Positions 36,928-44,716 are shown, counted from the first letter of the stretch. The stretch: DNA of 64,000 nt from Antribacter gilvus (GCF_003946865.1 NZ_QXTH01000006.1:1-64000); one strand, 5' to 3'. The notes: generated from the letters alone by a model not told the origin. Translations and numbers: made by a program.

Positions 36928-36946
36928 CGTGTCAAGAACCGTGTCA
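36928..36946 (+). repeat. paired CGTGTCA repeats, left arm
   Basis: CGTGTCA occurs at 36928-36934 and 36940-36946, 12 bp apart, about 100 bp left of the tRNA fragment. They resemble arm-type sites of tyrosine integrases. Confidence 0.45.
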
Positions 36947-37039
36947 TCTCCAGTGCACCGACCTTCTGAACGGTGCTTCGCCTGGAAACCGAAAAGCCGC
37001 CGACCTGCGCTTATGCGCTGATCGACGGCCTTCCAAGGG

Positions 37040-37078
37040 TGGAGCTAGGGGGATTCGAACCCCCGACCTTCTCTGGGA
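37040..37078 (-). other. tRNA 3'-end fragment, probable att core
   Basis: On the minus strand the stretch reads as a tRNA T-arm (GGGGG stem, TTCGAAT loop, CCCCC) followed by TAGCTCCA, the 3' half of an acceptor stem and discriminator base. The matching 5' acceptor half and a D-arm are not found upstream, so this is not a complete tRNA. Such 3' fragments are the usual integration core of actinobacterial integrative elements. Confidence 0.7.
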
Positions 37079-37241
37079 GTTCTGAGTCCCGCGCGCTCCT
37101 TCCGGACCGTGTGGTTCAAGTTCTGATGACGAGCCTGCGACCAGCAGGATCGTTAGAATCCTGCGGTTCGCGAGGCTCGCTGATGAGTCTGGCACCGGTG
37201 CGCAACGATGCGCAACCGGGCCCGTTCGTGTCCGTTCTGTG

Positions 37242-37289
37242 CGTGGCATACGCGTGGCACGAGCCCTAATCCGTGGCACATCCGTGGCA
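37242..37289 (+). repeat. two pairs of CGTGGCA repeats, right arm
   Basis: CGTGGCA occurs at 37242, 37253, 37272 and 37283, that is two pairs with 11-bp internal spacing. A related CGTGTCC lies at 37227. Together with the left pair they flank the tRNA fragment. Confidence 0.5.
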
Positions 37290-37396
37290 TGAACTCGTTC
37301 GCAATCTCGGCCTCTCCGGGTCATATGGCACCCACCCGGATCTGGCTGTCGGCCGCTGGCCGTCTCGACGGGACAGCCGGTAGCGACACAACGCAG

Positions 37397-38459
37397 TCAC
37401 CAGCGTTCCCGTCTCGCCTCGGCAGCGATCGTGGCCGCCAGGCGCTGTGCGTCGTGGCGTACGTAGCCGAGGAGTGCCGAGCCTCGGCTGCGCTGCCAGG
37501 GCCGACCGAGTGCGTACAGGCCGGGTACTGGGGTGGCCGCGTCGTCCACGATGAGCGCGCCGGCGGTGTCGAGCGCGTCGGCGATAGTGATCCAGCGGTC
37601 GTCGTGGCGGTAGCCGGTGGCCCAGACGACGGACGCGGGTGTCGCGTCGGTCCCGTCTGCGAACGTGAGGGTGTTTGCCCGAGCGGCTGTGGTGCAGGGC
37701 CGGAACGTCACTCCCGCGCGGCGCAGCCGGCCTCGGGCGGTACCGATGACGGGTTCGTTCGCGCGGAGGCGCCGCCCGACGAGTGAGGCCGCCGGGGCGT
37801 GGATGGCGCCGCTGACGGTCAGCCACCAGAACAGGTCCCGACCGGCTGGGCGTTGCGGCAGCACGCGCGGGCGCGTGCCCCCGGACAGGTGCACGTCACG
37901 GCCGGTCAGGGCGAGCTCGAGCGCGATCTGGATGCCGGAGTTGCCCCCGCCGACCACGAGGACAGGACCGGGCGGGACCTGTGCCGGGTTGCGGTAGTCG
38001 TCGGTGTGGACCTGGAGCACGTGCGGGTCCAAGCCTGCGGCGAAGGTGGGTATCCACGGGGTGCCGAACGCTCCGGTAGCCACGACGACCTGACGGGCGG
38101 CGACCACCCGCCCGTCGGTCAGCCGAATGTCGAAACCGTCCCCGCTCCGGTCCAGCGCGGCGGCCTCGGCACCGGTGAGCACGGGCAGGGAGAACCGGGC
38201 CGCGTAGCCGGCGAGGTAGCGGGCGACGTCGTCCTTGCCCGGATAGGACCACGGCGGGCCGGGGAACACCGCGCCGGGCAGGGCGTCGTAGCGGGCCGGG
38301 GTGAACAGCCGCAACGAGTCCCAGCGGCGTGCCCAGCTGGTCCCGACCCGGTCGGCACGCTCCAGGATCAGCACGTCCAGGCCCCGCGCGGGTCAGGTAG
38401 TAGCCCAGGGCGAGCCCGGCCTGCCCCGCACCGACGACCACCACGTCCCGCTTCCCCAT
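37397..38459 (-). pseudogene. flavin-dependent monooxygenase (ArsO/FMO-like), single-base frame break
   Basis: From ATG 38459 the protein starts MGKRDVVVVGAGQAGLALGY, an FAD-binding Rossmann motif. At the 38382-38385 C4 run (G4 on the coding strand) the frame is lost; removing one base gives LTRAGLDVLILERADRVGTS and the rest of a 350-residue enzyme with a second, NADPH-binding motif VLVVGGGNSGIQIALELA. It is divergent from the CmtR-like regulator across a perfect operator. Such enzymes often accompany ArsR-family regulators in metal(loid) resistance. Probably intact if the indel is an error. Confidence 0.8.
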
Positions 38460-38474
38460 ATCGTCCACGACGAC

Positions 38475-38502
38475 GGACAGTACACGCAATCGTGTACTGT
38501 CC
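38475..38502. promoter_or_regulatory. perfect palindromic operator between monooxygenase and cmtR
   Basis: The arms GGACAGTACACG (38475-38486) and CGTGTACTGTCC (38491-38502) are perfectly complementary around CAAT. The site lies 5 nt before the GTG of the regulator and 15 nt from the divergent ATG, so a bound ArsR-family dimer would block both genes. Confidence 0.75.
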
Positions 38503-38507
38503 CTCGC

Positions 38508-38852
38508 GTGGAGACAACGAGTCAGAAGGTGACGCTGACGCACACCGCGGCGCTGGCGCGGCTGGGGCACGCGCTGTCTGACGAGACCCGGGCGCGGATC
38601 ATGCTGACCCTGCGCGAGGCGCCCGCGTTCCCGTCCGACCTCGCCGACGCCCTGGGAGTCTCCCGGCAGGTGATGTCCAACCAGCTGGCGTGCCTGCGCG
38701 GCTGCGGGCTGGTCGAGGCCGTCCCGGACGGGCGACGGACCTGGTACCGGCTGGCCGACCCGCACCTGTCCCCGGCGCTGGACGACCTGCTCCGCCTCGT
38801 CGTGACCGTCGACCCCACGTGCTGCTCACCGGAAGGGTGCACCTGCTCATGA
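38508..38852 (+). CDS. cmtR: ArsR/SmtB-family metal sensor, CmtR type
   Basis: The 114-residue winged-helix protein has the recognition helix LGVSRQVMSNQLACLRGCGLV with two Cys four residues apart, exactly the CmtR (Cd/Pb) sensor pattern, and a Cys-rich end TCCSPEGCTCS that can supply the third ligand. GTG 38508 is the start nearest the operator. Its stop overlaps the CDF transporter ATG. Autoregulation through the palindrome at 38475-38502 is expected, with release on Cd(II) or Pb(II). Confidence 0.85.
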   Translation: METTSQKVTLTHTAALARLGHALSDETRARIMLTLREAPAFPSDLADALGVSRQVMSNQLACLRGCGLVEAVPDGRRTWYRLADPHLSPALDDLLRLVVTVDPTCCSPEGCTCS

Positions 38853-39562
38853 CCAGCATCACCCTCGGACCGCGCCCTGCGGCCCCCGACCGCCGTGCCG
38901 TGCTGCAGCGCCGCGTGCGGTGGATCGTCGCGACGACGATCGCCTACAACGTCGTCGAGGCGGTCGTCGCCATCACCGCCGGGCGCATCGCCTCATCGGC
39001 CGCCCTGGTCGGCTTCGGCCTCGACTCCATCGTCGAGGTCCTGTCCGCCGCCGCGGTGGCCTGGCAGTTCGCCGCCCCCGACCCGCACCGGCGTGAGCAT
39101 GTGGCCCTGCGGGTGATCGCGTTCTCGTTCTTCGCCCTGGCGCTGTTCGTCACGGTCGACGCCGCCCGCACCCTGCTCGGGGGGTCCGAGCCGGACCACT
39201 CCACCGTCGGGATCGTGCTCGCGGCGGTAAGCCTGGTCGTCATGCCACTGCTTTCCTGGTTCGAACGACGCACCGGCCGCGAGCTCGGGTCCGCGTCAGC
39301 CGTGGCGGACTCCAAGCAGACGATGCTCTGCACCTACCTGTCCGCGGTCCTCCTGGTCGGGCTGCTGCTCAACTCCACCCTCGGCTGGACCTGGGCCGAC
39401 CCGCTGGCCGCGCTCGTCATCGCGGCCGTCGCGGTCAAGGAAGGCATCGAGGCATGGAAGGGCGACGCCTGCTGCACGCCCGTCAGCGCCCTGGTCTCCA
39501 CGGACGCCGACCCGGCGGGCGGCTGCGCCGACGGCTGCTGCACGCCCGACCGGCCGGCCTGA
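38849..39562 (+). CDS. cation diffusion facilitator-like heavy-metal transporter
   Basis: The 237-residue membrane protein has about six helices with the CDF-like pairs ALVGFGLDSIVEV near residue 50 and SAVADSKQTMLCTYLSA near 150, where acidic and polar residues form the transport site. The tail GDACCTPVSALV..GGCADGCCTPDRPA holds six Cys for soft-metal binding. Its ATG overlaps the cmtR stop, so both are made together and the protein probably exports cadmium, lead or a similar ion. Confidence 0.85.
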   Translation: MTSITLGPRPAAPDRRAVLQRRVRWIVATTIAYNVVEAVVAITAGRIASSAALVGFGLDSIVEVLSAAAVAWQFAAPDPHRREHVALRVIAFSFFALALFVTVDAARTLLGGSEPDHSTVGIVLAAVSLVVMPLLSWFERRTGRELGSASAVADSKQTMLCTYLSAVLLVGLLLNSTLGWTWADPLAALVIAAVAVKEGIEAWKGDACCTPVSALVSTDADPAGGCADGCCTPDRPA

Positions 39563-39653
39563 CGACTCCCGTCCCGCGCGTGCCAGACTGCCGTGGGACT
39601 CCCGAGCCCGACCTGTCCTGCTCCGAGACGTTCGCACCGTGTAGAGGAATTCC

Positions 39654-40397
39654 ATGCCCGCCAGCCGTCCGACCCCTCGACCGACTGCCAAGGGCCCGGC
39701 ACCCCGGCGCCCTGCCAGCAAGGGCCCCACTCCGAAGCGTCCCGCTGGACGGGGCCCCACGGCTCGGCGCCTGCTCCAGCTCGCGCTGGTCGTCGGCGTG
39801 CTGGTCCTGCTCGGCCTGCTGGTCTCGGCGATCCTGTCTTCCGAACCCGACACACCGGCGTCCGACGCGCAGGTCGTGCGCGAGAACAGCCATGTCCTGA
39901 ACCAGGCGACCGACGAGAAGGCCGTCCTGGTCGAGTTCCTGGACCTGGAATGCGAAGCATGCCGCGCCTACTTCCCCGCGGTCGAACAGCTTCGCGAGGA
40001 GCACGCCGACGAGCTCACCCTCGTCATGCGCTACTTCCCGCTCCCCGGGCACACCAACTCCACCAACGCCGCCGTGGCCGTCGAGGCCGCCGCCGCCCAG
40101 GGCCAGCTCAAGCCCATGTACCAGCGGATGTACCAGACCCAGACCGAGTGGGGCGAGGCACAGGAGTCCAAGGCCCACGTGTTCCGCGACTTCGCCCAGG
40201 ACCTCGGACTGGACATGGACGCCTACGACGCCGCCGTCGCCGACCCGGCCACCACCGCCCGCGTCCAAGCCGACTTCGACGAAGGACGAGCCCTCGGCGT
40301 GTCCACCACTCCCACGTTCTTCCTCGACGGCGAACGGCTGGAAGTCACCAGCCCGGCCCACCTCGCCGAAGCCGTCCAGGCCGCGCTGGAAGAGTGA
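39654..40397 (+). CDS. membrane-tethered DsbA-like thioredoxin-fold protein
   Basis: The 247-residue protein has a basic, Pro-rich cytoplasmic tail, one membrane helix (LLQLALVVGVLVLLGLLVSAIL, about 40-61), and an extracellular DsbA domain with FLDLECEACRAYF near residue 100 (active-site CEAC) and a cis-Pro region STTPTFFLDGERLEV. It likely acts as an oxidase/reductase for exported proteins. It is followed by a coupled His-rich peptide and preceded by the cmtR operon, 91 nt away. Confidence 0.88.
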   Translation: MPASRPTPRPTAKGPAPRRPASKGPTPKRPAGRGPTARRLLQLALVVGVLVLLGLLVSAILSSEPDTPASDAQVVRENSHVLNQATDEKAVLVEFLDLECEACRAYFPAVEQLREEHADELTLVMRYFPLPGHTNSTNAAVAVEAAAAQGQLKPMYQRMYQTQTEWGEAQESKAHVFRDFAQDLGLDMDAYDAAVADPATTARVQADFDEGRALGVSTTPTFFLDGERLEVTSPAHLAEAVQAALEE

Positions 40398-40540
40398 GCA
40401 CCGAGGGGCGCCCCTCCCCCCCGCGGCGCCAGCACGACGGCCCGGCTCACCACGAGGACCACGAGGACCACGAGCAGCAGCACACCCCGGATGTCCCGCA
40501 GATGACCAGGTCGGCCTTGCGGGACTACGCCGGCGAATAA
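40394..40540 (+). CDS. 48-residue His/Asp/Glu-rich peptide
   Basis: GTG 40394 overlaps the DsbA-like stop (GTGA). The product contains HHEDHEDHEQQH, six His within 12 residues, and ends MTRSALRDYAGE. Such clusters bind Ni, Zn, Co or Cu. It has no signal peptide, so it would buffer metal in the cytoplasm. The coupling to the DsbA-like gene and proximity to the metal-sensor operon support a metal role. Confidence 0.6.
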   Translation: MSTEGRPSPPRRQHDGPAHHEDHEDHEQQHTPDVPQMTRSALRDYAGE

Positions 40541-40560
40541 GTTGCCGGATGGTGCGTCAG

Positions 40561-41907
40561 TCACTCAGTGGCGACCAGGTCCCTCACGCGTTCGTTGAAG
40601 TCGGCGACCAGCCGGTGGGCGCCCAGGGTGCGCATGCGTCGTTGGATGTCGTGGACGGCTTCAACCGCGCGGGAGGACTTGACCTGCTTGGTGAGGTTGA
40701 GGGTCCGGATCCCGGCGGCGTGCGCAGCTTCGAGGTCGTTGCGCTGGACGTGGGAGGCAGCGAGAGCGGCGTAGGACATCGCGCCGCGGCGGGCGCGGTT
40801 CTGGCTCTTGGCGTGCTCGATCGACTTCCGGGCGTGCTCGGCTGCGGCGGTCGGGTCGCCGAGGTCTCGGAACGTGTTGGCGTGCTCGCCGTGGAGGTAG
40901 GCCGGGTCGATGAAGGTGGCCCACTCGGGTTCGGCCTCGGGCCGTACTCGGGTGTATGCCTTCTCCGACTCGACGACGGCGTGAGCGGCGCCCTTTGCGT
41001 CTCCGAGGAGGGCAAGGGCGCGGCCTTCCAGGCACCAGAGATCTGCCAGGCACGCGGGGGCCTCGACGCGTGACAGTGCGACGCGTCCTGCCTGGGCGAG
41101 GCGGCGTCCCTCGTCGGGGTCTCCCAGGAGGGTGGCTTGGTCCGCCATGCCGGCGAGGATGTGCGATCCGAGTGCGGTGTTGCCCGACTCCTCTGCCAGG
41201 CGTAGGGACTGGATGAGGTATCTCTGGGCGACGCCGTGCTCGCCGTTGTCGTAGGCCATCCAGCCGAGCAGGTAGGTCTGCTCTGCGGCGGCTTCGCACA
41301 GCGCCTGCCGGACCTGAGCGCTGTAGGCCCGCCGGAGCAGCGGGTAGACGTGCATGGTCATGTACTCCGCCAGGACCAGTCGGCCCGACCCGCCGCCTTG
41401 CAGGACGTCCATCCGCTGGAACTCCGCGAACATGTTGCGCACCGCGGTGACGTCCTCAAGCCGGACACGTGGGCCGGTCTCCACGGTCTGGTCCAGGACG
41501 TTCACGAGCCAGTCGCGTGAAGGGCCGACGCCCGCGAGCACCGCGAACGGCACGCCCGCGATGAAGGTTCGACGATCCACGTCTGCCCTCCCCAGGTCTG
41601 AAACCGTCTCGACCGCGTCAGCGAACGACGCGTTGTAGACCAGGCCATGCTCGGCGCTGTTGCTCTCGCCGAATCCTAGGTCGTACGTCGTGACGCGGAA
41701 CCCAGCACAGTCGGAAAACACCGCCGCGATGATGTCCGGCAACGGCTGACGTGGCATCTGGCCCTCGAGCCAGAACCGGACACGTGTGGTGCTCGTTGCG
41801 ATGTGCGGTTCGTTCCACGCCGTCGCCTTGGCCTTGACACGCCGCGCCAGCTCGCCACGGCTCATCCCCGTCCTGGCGAGCCAGGACGCGAGCTTCTCGT
41901 TCGGCAT
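40561..41907 (-). CDS. HTH-TPR regulator of module A
   Basis: The 448-residue protein begins MPNEKLASWLARTGMSRGEL with a Cro/C1-like HTH over the first 80 residues, then a DRRTFIAGVPFAVLAG segment common to actinobacterial HTH-TPR proteins, and a C-terminal helical repeat domain (EQTYLLGWMAYDNGEHGVAQRY, HILAGMADQATLLGD). ATG 41907 is chosen because the HTH starts there. It is divergent from the four-gene operon, and a related regulator occupies the same place in module B (58913-60124). Confidence 0.82.
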   Translation of the reverse strand: MPNEKLASWLARTGMSRGELARRVKAKATAWNEPHIATSTTRVRFWLEGQMPRQPLPDIIAAVFSDCAGFRVTTYDLGFGESNSAEHGLVYNASFADAVETVSDLGRADVDRRTFIAGVPFAVLAGVGPSRDWLVNVLDQTVETGPRVRLEDVTAVRNMFAEFQRMDVLQGGGSGRLVLAEYMTMHVYPLLRRAYSAQVRQALCEAAAEQTYLLGWMAYDNGEHGVAQRYLIQSLRLAEESGNTALGSHILAGMADQATLLGDPDEGRRLAQAGRVALSRVEAPACLADLWCLEGRALALLGDAKGAAHAVVESEKAYTRVRPEAEPEWATFIDPAYLHGEHANTFRDLGDPTAAAEHARKSIEHAKSQNRARRGAMSYAALAASHVQRNDLEAAHAAGIRTLNLTKQVKSSRAVEAVHDIQRRMRTLGAHRLVADFNERVRDLVATE

Positions 41908-42022
41908 GTCCGGCCTTCCTGCGGTTCGGAAGTGACACTCTTCGACACCCTCACGGCGAGCCCATGCCACGGTCCGGCGGGGTTGTCTGGACTCAGTAGA
42001 CCACAGGCCCACGGAGTCCCGA

Positions 42023-42112
42023 ATGACCATCTTGCACACCCCGCACCCGGCGGCCCGCAACCGAGTTCGCTCGGCCTTCGTGGCCGACGAGCAGCGACAG
42101 GAGGCGTCATGA
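42023..42112 (+). CDS. 29-residue leader-like ORF
   Basis: ATG 42023 opens a frame MTILHTPHPAARNRVRSAFV that ends in TGA 42110-42112, overlapping the ATG of the next gene (ATGA). It could couple translation of the operon. Module B has no equivalent at this place, so the peptide itself is probably not conserved. Confidence 0.35.
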   Translation: MTILHTPHPAARNRVRSAFVADEQRQEAS

Positions 42113-42417
42113 GCGTTCCCGACCCGACACGACCGCACGAGCCGGCTCTCCTGGAACAGGCGGTCGCGGTCGCCGCCGAGATCGTCCGCCAGATCGGCGC
42201 CACCCGCGTCGAGCTGATCACCGTGACCCGCGACCGAGTCTGCCTCCAACCGGTCGTGCTCGCCGAAGGCGAGGCCATCGCCCGCGCCCTCGGTCTGGAC
42301 GTCCCGCTGGACCACCGGATGTTCGTCCCCGGGCACACCCTGTGGACCGGAGTGCGTGACGGGCTTGAAGTGCAGGTCCGACCTGTGCTCCGGCGACCGC
42401 TCGGGGCAGTGCAGTGA
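42109..42417 (+). CDS. module A gene 1, hypothetical protein
   Basis: The 102-residue protein contains VELITVTRDRVCLQPVVLAE, EAIARALGLDVPLDHRMF and ends RPVLRRPLGAVQ. The C-terminal 80 residues are nearly identical to the gene at 60934. AGGAGG precedes ATG 42109. It has an alpha/beta composition with no membrane segment. The family is unknown. Its stop overlaps the next start. Confidence 0.7.
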   Translation: MSVPDPTRPHEPALLEQAVAVAAEIVRQIGATRVELITVTRDRVCLQPVVLAEGEAIARALGLDVPLDHRMFVPGHTLWTGVRDGLEVQVRPVLRRPLGAVQ

Positions 42418-42824
42418 GCGCGCCGAGCCCCGTGGCCGTCGGGTACGTGTGCGCTCCGGAGGGCGACGCACTGGAGGGCCAGCGTGACGCGGTGACCGAC
42501 TACGCCCGCACCGAAGGCCTGGCACTCGCGCAAATCGTGACCGACCGGTTCGACACGTTCACGATCAGCCAGGTCGTCCAGACCGCGAAGTTTCACAACG
42601 CCCGCCTGGTCATCCTCCCCGCGCAGGCCCGCCTCGCGTCCGTCCAAAGCCGGGTTGCTCTGGAGCTGGAACCCGATGGTGCGACCTGCGTCGTCATCGG
42701 CCACACGCAGCCGAACGAGCAGCGGCGGTCACGGCTGATCGACGCTCTGCCACGCCCTATCCCACCCGCCACCACGGCCGCGCCGAGCGACGCGGCGGCA
42801 GACACCATGGAGACCGCACGATGA
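42414..42824 (+). CDS. module A gene 2, resolvase-fold protein lacking the catalytic Ser
   Basis: The 136-residue protein follows the N-terminal domain of serine recombinases: VAVGYVCAPEGDALEGQRDA corresponds to YxRVSTxxQ...Q, then DYARTEGLALAQIVTDRFD, then a helix ISQVVQTAKFHNARLVILPA. The nucleophilic Ser position is Ala/Pro here and the DNA-binding domain is missing, so recombination is unlikely; a sensor or structural role is more likely. The copy at 61203 has the same change. GTG 42414 overlaps the previous stop. Confidence 0.65.
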   Translation: MSAPSPVAVGYVCAPEGDALEGQRDAVTDYARTEGLALAQIVTDRFDTFTISQVVQTAKFHNARLVILPAQARLASVQSRVALELEPDGATCVVIGHTQPNEQRRSRLIDALPRPIPPATTAAPSDAAADTMETAR

Positions 42825-43684
42825 CCGCCACCCAGAACCTGTCGGACGGACGCCTGCTGGTCGCGCTGGACATCGACGGGACCCTGTGCCCGGACGGGAC
42901 GAACATAATCCCCGCCGTCACCCGCCGGGCGGTCGCTGAGATCGTAGCGGCCGGACACGTCGTCGTGCTGGCCACCGGACGATCCCTCGTCGGGGTGCTC
43001 CCGCTCGCGGAGGCACTGGGGCTGGACGGGTCCTGGGTCGTCGCGTCCAACGGTGCCGTGACGGCCCGGCTGGACCGGACATGGCCCTGCGGGTACCGGG
43101 TCGAGTCCTGCCAGGCCCTCGACGTCGCACCCGTCCTGACGCTCGCGCGGCGGTTGTGCCCGGGAGTGCGGGTCGCGGTCGAGGAGGTCGGCTGGGGCTA
43201 CCACGTGAGCGAGCTGTTCGAGCGGGCCGAGGTCAACGGACGCCAGATCATCGTCTCCGACGACGACCTGTGCGCGGAGCCCGCGCCCCGGGTGATCCTG
43301 TCGGCCCTGAACGCCACCGCGCTGCTGATGGAGCCGGTCCGTAGCCTCGGCGTCACGGTCAACCCTGCCTCACCGTCCTGGTTGGACGTGACTCCGGCCG
43401 GGCTGTCCAAGGCCTCTGCCCTGGACGCGATCCGGAGCGGGGTCGGGATCGCGCCCGAGCACACGGTCTTCGTGGGCGACGGCGTGAATGATCTGGAGGC
43501 GATGGAGTGGGCCGCCCGCTCCTACGCCATGGGGCACGCCCCGATGGTCGTGCAGGACGCCGCCGATCAGGTCACGGGCACGCTGGCCGAGCACGGCGCG
43601 GCGATGGTGCTCCGCGACCTGCTCACTGAACCTGCCCAGCGACCCGATGTGGAAGCGCGGGCCCTGGCCGGGGCGGGCTCATGA
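42821..43684 (+). CDS. module A gene 3, HAD-IIB (Cof-type) phosphatase
   Basis: The 287-residue protein has HAD motif I ALDIDGTLCPDG near residue 14, motif II VLATGRSLVGV near 50, a class IIB cap, motif III lysine in LSKASALDAIR near 200, and motif IV VFVGDGVNDLEAMEWA near 220. All catalytic positions are present. Cof-type enzymes dephosphorylate sugar phosphates or cofactors. It overlaps both neighbours by 4 nt and is about 90% identical by eye to the copy at 61613. Confidence 0.92.
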   Translation: MTATQNLSDGRLLVALDIDGTLCPDGTNIIPAVTRRAVAEIVAAGHVVVLATGRSLVGVLPLAEALGLDGSWVVASNGAVTARLDRTWPCGYRVESCQALDVAPVLTLARRLCPGVRVAVEEVGWGYHVSELFERAEVNGRQIIVSDDDLCAEPAPRVILSALNATALLMEPVRSLGVTVNPASPSWLDVTPAGLSKASALDAIRSGVGIAPEHTVFVGDGVNDLEAMEWAARSYAMGHAPMVVQDAADQVTGTLAEHGAAMVLRDLLTEPAQRPDVEARALAGAGS

Positions 43685-44013
43685 CCGCCGCGCCGCCGGT
43701 CGAGCTGCTGCGCGAGGTCCGCGACCTCGCGGCGAGCCTGCACCCACGTCTCCACCCGGTCTCAGTGCGGGTCCGGCTGGACGGAACGGGTCCGGCGCTG
43801 GCGTCGTGCGAGGTCTGGACAGGCGACGGCGACGCGATGATCGCCCACCACACCGACCTCCCGGCCGCCATCGGAGCGACGATGCTCGACCTGGAACGCG
43901 CCCTGGTCACCACCGGATACGCCTACGCCCTGACTGGCGACGGTCGCCCGAAGTGGCGCTACGACGCGAACCACGGCGGCCTCTACCTCCTCGACGTGGC
44001 CCGGCCGTTGTGA
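43681..44013 (+). CDS. module A gene 4, hypothetical protein
   Basis: The 110-residue protein (VELLREVRDLAASLHPRLHP, VRVRLDGTGPALASCEVWTG, DGRPKWRYDANHGGLYLLDV) is a small alpha/beta protein without known motifs. It is nearly identical to the gene at 62473. Its ATG overlaps the HAD stop, and it ends the operon. Confidence 0.7.
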   Translation: MTAAPPVELLREVRDLAASLHPRLHPVSVRVRLDGTGPALASCEVWTGDGDAMIAHHTDLPAAIGATMLDLERALVTTGYAYALTGDGRPKWRYDANHGGLYLLDVARPL

Positions 44014-44296
44014 CGGCCCACTGATCTTGCGCTCGGGGCGCCTGCCCCTTGGATCACGAGCATCTGGCAACGGCACCGTTGGGGTACGTCTCGAGCATCT
44101 CCGTGGTCTTCATGGTTCCTCCAGCCGGTGTTGGGGAGGTGCCACTACGGTGTCGGCGCGGACGCCGGTTGCACCATCGACCGTACGGATGACTCCATCG
44201 GCTCGTGCACTGTTGCCGCAGGGCCAGGAGACCTGTATCCACCACGGCGACGTCGGCCCTCCAGAGCTCTGTGACTCGTGAGGTAGTCTCCCAGCC
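44014..44296. other. intergenic region with a copper-storage-gene remnant
   Basis: No intact gene is seen. On the minus strand, 44114 down to about 44065 reads a ribosome-binding site and MKTTEMLETYPNGAV, the start of the Csp-type protein encoded intact at 56326 (MKTAEMLETYP), after which similarity ends. It is a truncated duplicate of that gene's 5' end. Confidence 0.6.
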
Positions 44297-44716
44297 ATGG
44301 TTCGCGCGCTGCACGCATTTGTCCGCGCGCCACGGCGGGGACTCGCCGTAGCGCTCGGCGTGCTGGCGCTGGCCCTGGGCGTCGTTCTGATGCACGCGAT
44401 GAGTGGATCACCCATGGCACATGCCGGTCCGATCGCCGTGCTTGAGGTTGTCGCGCACGAGGCGATCGGCGCCGAGTCGTTGGGGGGCATGACCGAGGCG
44501 CCGCACCCGCCATGTGACGGCTGCCACGCTGACGGACACGACGTCACGGGCGCGATGTGCATGATCGTTCTGACGATGCTGCTCATCTTCTCCCTGCCCG
44601 GAGCTGCTGTCCGTGTGCCCTGGCTCGCCAGCTGGCTTACGGCTACCCCCTTGCCGGCACTACCCGCCGCGGGCGCGCGCCCCTCCCTGGACGCTTTGGG
44701 AATCAGTCGGACATAG
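44297..44716 (+). CDS. DUF6153-type membrane protein, copy 1
   Basis: The 139-residue protein has two hydrophobic helices (LAVALGVLALALGVVLMHAMSG and GAMCMIVLTMLLIFSLPGAAV), an external PPCDGCHADGHDV segment between them, and ends in ALGISRT, a tail shared with the two other copies at 50315 and 50877. The HAMSG motif with Met/His/Cys suggests copper contact. It lies 101 nt before a DUF305 lipoprotein. The function of DUF6153 is unknown, but it recurs in copper islands. Confidence 0.8.
   Translation: MVRALHAFVRAPRRGLAVALGVLALALGVVLMHAMSGSPMAHAGPIAVLEVVAHEAIGAESLGGMTEAPHPPCDGCHADGHDVTGAMCMIVLTMLLIFSLPGAAVRVPWLASWLTATPLPALPAAGARPSLDALGISRT

Larger units (their letters stand above)
36888..37396. 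other. 509-nt gene-free region with attachment-site features
   Basis: No gene is convincing. The region contains a tRNA 3' end (37040-37078), a GC-rich hairpin-like stretch at about 36990-37030, and short direct repeats CGTG(G/T)CA on both sides of the tRNA piece. These are listed separately. Confidence 0.6.

Noticed and set aside
37040-37113. A complete tRNA gene
   Set aside because: The T-arm and 3' acceptor are clear, but the sequence 72-74 nt upstream does not pair with the acceptor end and no D-arm or anticodon arm fits.
42414-42824. An active serine recombinase that moves the module
   Set aside because: The catalytic Ser and the DNA-binding domain are missing in both copies, and no crossover repeats flank the modules.
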